Assembly (NCBI GenBank): GCA_014084085.1 | Contig: NPFB01000073.1 | Coordinates: 1,214-54,062 of the forward strand | Length of the DNA stretch: 52,849 nt | From: Hondaea fermentalgiana | Lineage: Eukaryota > Sar > Bigyra > Thraustochytrida > Thraustochytriidae | Reading direction: 5' to 3' | Shown: one piece after another, positions 49,688 through 52,849 of the stretch | Numbering within the stretch: position 1 is the stretch's first letter | Layout: the number at the start of each line of letters is the position of its first letter | The notes under the pieces: generated by a model | The model's database searches: none | What the model was told of the DNA's origin: nothing | The model's input: only the letters and a program-made list of their open reading frames with translations | Program-made: the position numbers and the translations under genes

Positions 49688-51250
49688 TCAAGGCCCTGAA
49701 TGCTCGCTGCGCGAAGACAAGGAAGCCTTGGCATGCTTGTACAGATGAGACCTTTGAAAACGCGGAAAAGAGTCTGTTTCGACGAGCTCGTAGACCTCTT
49801 CGTAGGCACGATCGAAGAGCTCTAGTGGGGGCTTGGGCATGATATCGAGTTCCTTGGCGTTGGACTCGAGGAGGGCTTGCAGAGGAAGCACCTTTGACTC
49901 CAAGTCGCTCTTGATGGAAGAAGGCAAATTCACCTCGAGCATGCTGCCGTCCTTGATAAACGTCGCGTAGATATCGACAATGCGCGAAACAAGGTCACGC
50001 GTTGGCAAATCATTGTGGCGGACGCGATATCGGGAAATTGCGTCGAGAAAAACACCATTCTCAGAACTCCACTCTTGTGCCAGATAAGCCTGAAAAATGC
50101 GCTTGGCCCCAGGACTTTCGAGTATCATGGACAGCGTTGTGGAGTCCTTGCGTCGACCGTGCTTGTGACTGTTCTCACGGTACGTGAGAAAAATTGGATA
50201 GACACACTGCGTCAAGTGGACGCCGAAAGAAGCCAAAGCGACAATGTAAAGCCAATCGAATTTGCCATGTTCACGGACCCCGCCCGGATCTGGGATGGAG
50301 AGTAGCGTGCCAATGAAAACCACAAGTCCCAAAATCACCACGACGCGCAGCTCGTGGACGATGCCAATGGGATCGTCGGTCTTCCACAGGATAATGCTTG
50401 TCGGCGCGATGATGATCAGCATTAGGCAACCCAGCGAAACGTACGCAACAAATGGTTGACCTTCCACCACGCAACCATAGCAACCCCTGAAGCCAAAGTT
50501 AGTTTCCGCGGCCACGCTAAGCCCAATGCCAATGAATAAAGTGATGGCGGTCACGAGCACCTGTAGCGCAATGCCAAAAGCGTTCGATTTACCGAAAAAG
50601 ATGGCTTGCGTGCGCGAGGCTCGGCGAGGCCTGCCGGCGCTCGTCGTCGTATCAAGCGTAGCAGTAGAGAGTTGAAAGGCTGTTGGAGAGACCGTGGCGA
50701 GGTCGAGACGCCGGGAGTAGATTCTTCGGTTGCTTTGGTTCATCAAGTTTGGGGTGTGCATCTGATTGATGTCATGAATGGATTCGCACGTGCACGAACA
50801 GAGCGTTCGAAAGAAAGAGCGCAAGACTGCGGCGAGCGAGCCCGTTCGGTAAAGCTCTGGGTCAAAGTCTTCGCTTTCCTCGTAGACATCTTCGAGAATG
50901 AGTTTGCCGAAGCGAATCCGATACGTGGTGAGCACCAGGCGAGTAGCGACGGGTCCGCACGCGAGGGGCAAGTAGAAGAGAGTTAACCAGAGCGTGAGGT
51001 CGCAGGGAAAGGCATCGCGACCTATGTAGTTGGTCAGCCCGCTCGCGATGGCCTGCAGCAGGATGCCAAAGGCGCTCACGACCATGAGGCCGAAATGCCG
51101 CTTCGCCAGCAATGGATGGTTCGACCTGGTCATCCACCAAACGATGGTGATGGGAATGACGACAATCTCCGCCACAAAGATGATCAGGCCCAGCCACTGT
51201 TGCGAGGCATCAAACTCGATCACATCCTCGTACACCTCGCATGCCGACAT
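49688..51250 (-). CDS. Seven-transmembrane receptor fused to an RGS domain
   Basis: A 520-residue protein is predicted from the ATG at 51250; the frame continues a few codons upstream without an ATG. About seven hydrophobic helices span residues ~15-345 (for example WLGLIIFVAEIVVIPITIVWW, GLMVVSAFGILLQAIA, ALQVLVTAITLFIGIGLSVA, VAYVSLGCLMLIIIAPTSIIL, VVVILGLVVFIGTLLSI, WLYIVALASFGVHLTQCVY). A ~90-residue Ser/Arg/Thr-rich loop lies between TM3 and TM4. The C-terminus is an RGS domain: SMILESPGAKRIFQAYLAQEW, ENGVFLDAISRYR, FIKDGSMLEVNLPSSIKSDLE and FDRAYEEVYELVETDSFPRFQRS. RGS domains speed GTP hydrolysis by G-alpha. Fusion to a 7TM body is known in plants (RGS1), fungi and protists and implies a receptor that switches off its own G protein. 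Confidence 0.9.
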   Translation of the reverse strand: MSACEVYEDVIEFDASQQWLGLIIFVAEIVVIPITIVWWMTRSNHPLLAKRHFGLMVVSAFGILLQAIASGLTNYIGRDAFPCDLTLWLTLFYLPLACGPVATRLVLTTYRIRFGKLILEDVYEESEDFDPELYRTGSLAAVLRSFFRTLCSCTCESIHDINQMHTPNLMNQSNRRIYSRRLDLATVSPTAFQLSTATLDTTTSAGRPRRASRTQAIFFGKSNAFGIALQVLVTAITLFIGIGLSVAAETNFGFRGCYGCVVEGQPFVAYVSLGCLMLIIIAPTSIILWKTDDPIGIVHELRVVVILGLVVFIGTLLSIPDPGGVREHGKFDWLYIVALASFGVHLTQCVYPIFLTYRENSHKHGRRKDSTTLSMILESPGAKRIFQAYLAQEWSSENGVFLDAISRYRVRHNDLPTRDLVSRIVDIYATFIKDGSMLEVNLPSSIKSDLESKVLPLQALLESNAKELDIMPKPPLELFDRAYEEVYELVETDSFPRFQRSHLYKHAKASLSSRSEHSGP

Positions 51251-51308
51251 TCTCCAACGCAAAGCACCTGATGCAGGTCTGTTTCTTCGCAGGGGCCAAG
51301 CAGATGGC

Positions 51309-51344
51309 TGGCTGGCTGGCTGGCTGGCCGGCCGGCCGGCCGGC
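51309..51344. repeat. (GGCT)n / (GGCC)n tract
   Basis: About five GGCT units grade into about four self-complementary GGCC units; the GGCC part can fold on itself. It lies about 60-95 bp upstream of the 7TM-RGS start codon. Confidence 0.9.
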
Positions 51345-52373
51345 AGGGGCCACCTAGCTCCTAACTACGACCCAACTCGCCAGCCAACACCACCCGCCCC
51401 GACGAATAGACGCTTGCGCCAGGGGTTTCTGGTTTTGGGAGGCCTGGTCGGCTTGGCGCAACGCCGTCGCAGCCCTTGCGCCACTCGCACGCATGCACGC
51501 GCTCGTCGTTGTATACACTGCCGCATCCATTTCGCTTCTTTTTGGCAACTAGCTTGCCGGCGCGATCTTCCGCTCCGACGCACCGATCGATCGCTCAATC
51601 GATCGCTCGACCGCTCGATCCTCCTCCCGGCCAGATGCAGCCAGCCTGCCAGCCTGCCAGCCAGCCGACCAACCGACACGCATGCATGCGGTGCGTGCGC
51701 GCCCCTGCGTCCGTGCGTCCGTGCGTCTCTGCCTGACGGACGCGACGTGCCTCGCGGGTGCACGCGCGCACGCACACACGCACACGCACGGTGATCTATC
51801 TCTATCCTCCTGGTATCTCACTCGCCAAAAGTGCGCCGCCCTCGCGACCGCCCCCGCGATGTCCGCGCTGGCCACGTCCACGTCCACGTCCACGCTCGCC
51901 GCGCCCCGAGGCCTCGCCGCCCGGCCGCCGCTCGCGCGGCTGGGCTGGGCTGGGCTGGGCTGGGCAGGATTCAGGCTGCAAGGGAAGAGAAAGAGAATCT
52001 GCACGTGCCGCACGCGCTGCAACTGCAGCTTCTGCACGTGCTGCTGCAGGAAAGGAAATGGCAGCGCTGGAAAGCTCCAACCCAAAAGGCATTTCTTTCC
52101 ATGCCGCTCCTCTCCTTTTCTTCAGCGTGCCGCGGTCCGCCGCAGCCACCGCCGCCTGGGCGACCGCCGCGCGCCCTGCCCAGCGAGCCCTCGGCAGCCG
52201 CGCGAGCGTCCAAGGGTGCAGGCACGCGCACAATGAAGGGCGCACATCTGCCGCCGCATCTGCTGCAGGCTGCGTGGCCTGATCGGGCCGGGTCTTGACG
52301 AGGGGCTGGCCTGGGCGCGAGCCAGCGCCCCACAGACGTGCCGGACCCAGCGAAGGAAGCAGCAACAGTGGCG

Positions 52374-52421
52374 GAAGCGAAAGCGAAAGCGAAAGCGAAA
52401 GCGAAAGCGAAAGCGAAAGCA
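52374..52421. repeat. (GAAAGC)n hexanucleotide run
   Basis: About eight hexanucleotide units lie just beyond the stop codon of the partial membrane-protein gene at the right edge. Confidence 0.9.
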
Positions 52422-52480
52422 ACAACAATAACATCATCAAGAACAAACAGGCCTAATAGCTCTTCCGCGCGGGCCGCTCT

Positions 52481-52849
52481 CTAGAGGCTCTCTGGACTGA
52501 AGAGCTTACGCGCACCCTTGGGCTTGGAGAAGAAGCGGGATACACGGAACCCCCTCGAGGCCTCAAGCTGCTTGCGCTGCTTGGCCATGCGAATCTGCTC
52601 TTGCAGCTCCTCGTTCTGAGAGGCCAGATTTGAGATATCCTCAGTCCCGTCCTGCGCGGCGCGTCGAGCGCGCTCGCGCTGGAGCTCTGCGCTAGTGTTC
52701 ATCACCATGCGCGTTACAACGTTATACTCATCGTTCGGATCGTATTCGACCGCGCGATCAAGATTGTACAACTTGCCCTCCTCAATGTAAGCCTTGTCAC
52801 GCTGCCAACGGCGACGAAAGACAAAGAGCAACACCATGGAAAGCATCAA
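52481..52849 (-). CDS. C-terminal part of a membrane protein, 5' end beyond the window
   Basis: About 122 residues of a leftward gene are visible; its start lies outside the window. The fragment opens in a hydrophobic helix (MMLSMVLLFVFRRRW), followed by a cytosolic-type tail with conserved-looking YIEEGKLYNLDRAVEYDPNDEYN. A short coiled-coil stretch (NLASQNEELQEQIRMAKQRKQLEA) and a basic end RFFSKPKGARKLFSPESL come next. I do not recognise the family. The last TM followed by a coiled tail would fit a receptor or channel. Confidence 0.7.
   Translation of the reverse strand: MMLSMVLLFVFRRRWQRDKAYIEEGKLYNLDRAVEYDPNDEYNVVTRMVMNTSAELQRERARRAAQDGTEDISNLASQNEELQEQIRMAKQRKQLEASRGFRVSRFFSKPKGARKLFSPESL

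Larger units (their letters stand above)
51251..52480. other. Repeat-rich intergenic region
   Basis: This 1.2 kb contains the promoter of the leftward 7TM-RGS gene and the 3' flank of the partial gene at the right edge. Simple repeats: GGCT passing into GGCC (51309-51344), CAGC-type units (51640-51670), GGGCT (51940-51965) and GAAAGC (52374-52421). Open frames on both strands are repeat-driven. Confidence 0.55.

Noticed and set aside
51682..52300. Cys-rich + strand frame (CTCRTRCNCSFCTCCC)
   Set aside because: The Cys run derives from tgcacgtgc-type repetitive sequence; the rest is low complexity, there is no signal peptide, and several frames overlap.
1..52849. tRNA, rRNA, snRNA or CRISPR features
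   Set aside because: A scan by eye for B-box-like GGTTCGA sequences, conserved snRNA blocks and regularly spaced repeats gave nothing convincing; only a covariance-model search could rule out diverged RNAs.

Overview
The window is nuclear DNA from a eukaryotic microbe. It carries homologues of the WASH-complex subunit strumpellin, mitochondrial ETF-ubiquinone oxidoreductase, an Mpv17/PMP22 protein, an ABCG half-transporter, a 7TM-RGS receptor and a probable inner-kinetochore protein. Most genes are single long open frames with GC-rich codons. Only one gene, at 46967-49043, clearly needs splicing, and its two introns are about 110-116 bp. An intron-poor, GC-rich, microsatellite-rich genome with 7TM-RGS and Frizzled-like receptors and bacterial-type M8 proteases fits a stramenopile protist, most likely a labyrinthulomycete (thraustochytrid). 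That placement is an inference; no rRNA or organelle marker is present to settle it.

Layout, left to right. Positions 1-1170 hold a diverged direct repeat and no gene. Positions 1171-4095 (-) encode a type II membrane enzyme that fuses a LARGE/B4GAT1-like GT49 glycosyltransferase to a Stealth sugar-phosphate transferase. Positions 6715-15261 form a secreted/surface cluster: a three-vWFA/PAN protein with a long Pro-Thr spacer (+), then two paralogous membrane-anchored M8 (leishmanolysin-type) metallopeptidases (-). Positions 15262-21668 are a 6.4 kb gene-free stretch full of simple repeats. From 21669 to 39952 genes are closely packed: deoxyribose-phosphate aldolase, ABCG transporter, strumpellin (all -), a coiled-coil protein (+), a membrane-anchored permuted NlpC/P60-like hydrolase (+) whose 3' end overlaps that of an Mpv17-family gene (-), a Frizzled/Smoothened-like 7TM protein (+) and a basic nuclear-type protein (-). 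Positions 39953-43010 are repeat-rich, with a 100 bp assembly gap. They are followed by ETF-QO (+), a CENP-P candidate (+), a spliced DUF2009 gene (-), a 7TM-RGS receptor (-) and the 3' end of a membrane protein (-) cut by the window edge.

There are no operons; grouping here is regional rather than transcriptional. The first 15 kb is devoted to surface and secretory-pathway functions: glycan building, adhesion-type domains and ecto-proteases. The right half mixes housekeeping functions with signalling (two 7TM proteins, one carrying its own RGS domain). The observations most worth following are the GT49-Stealth fusion, the M8 paralogue pair that differs by a ~200-residue Asp/Arg-Gly repeat insert but keeps the same juxtamembrane and tail motifs, the CENP-P candidate, and the exact reconstruction of the DUF2009 C-terminus across two introns. 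I found no CRISPR array, tRNA, rRNA or intact transposon.
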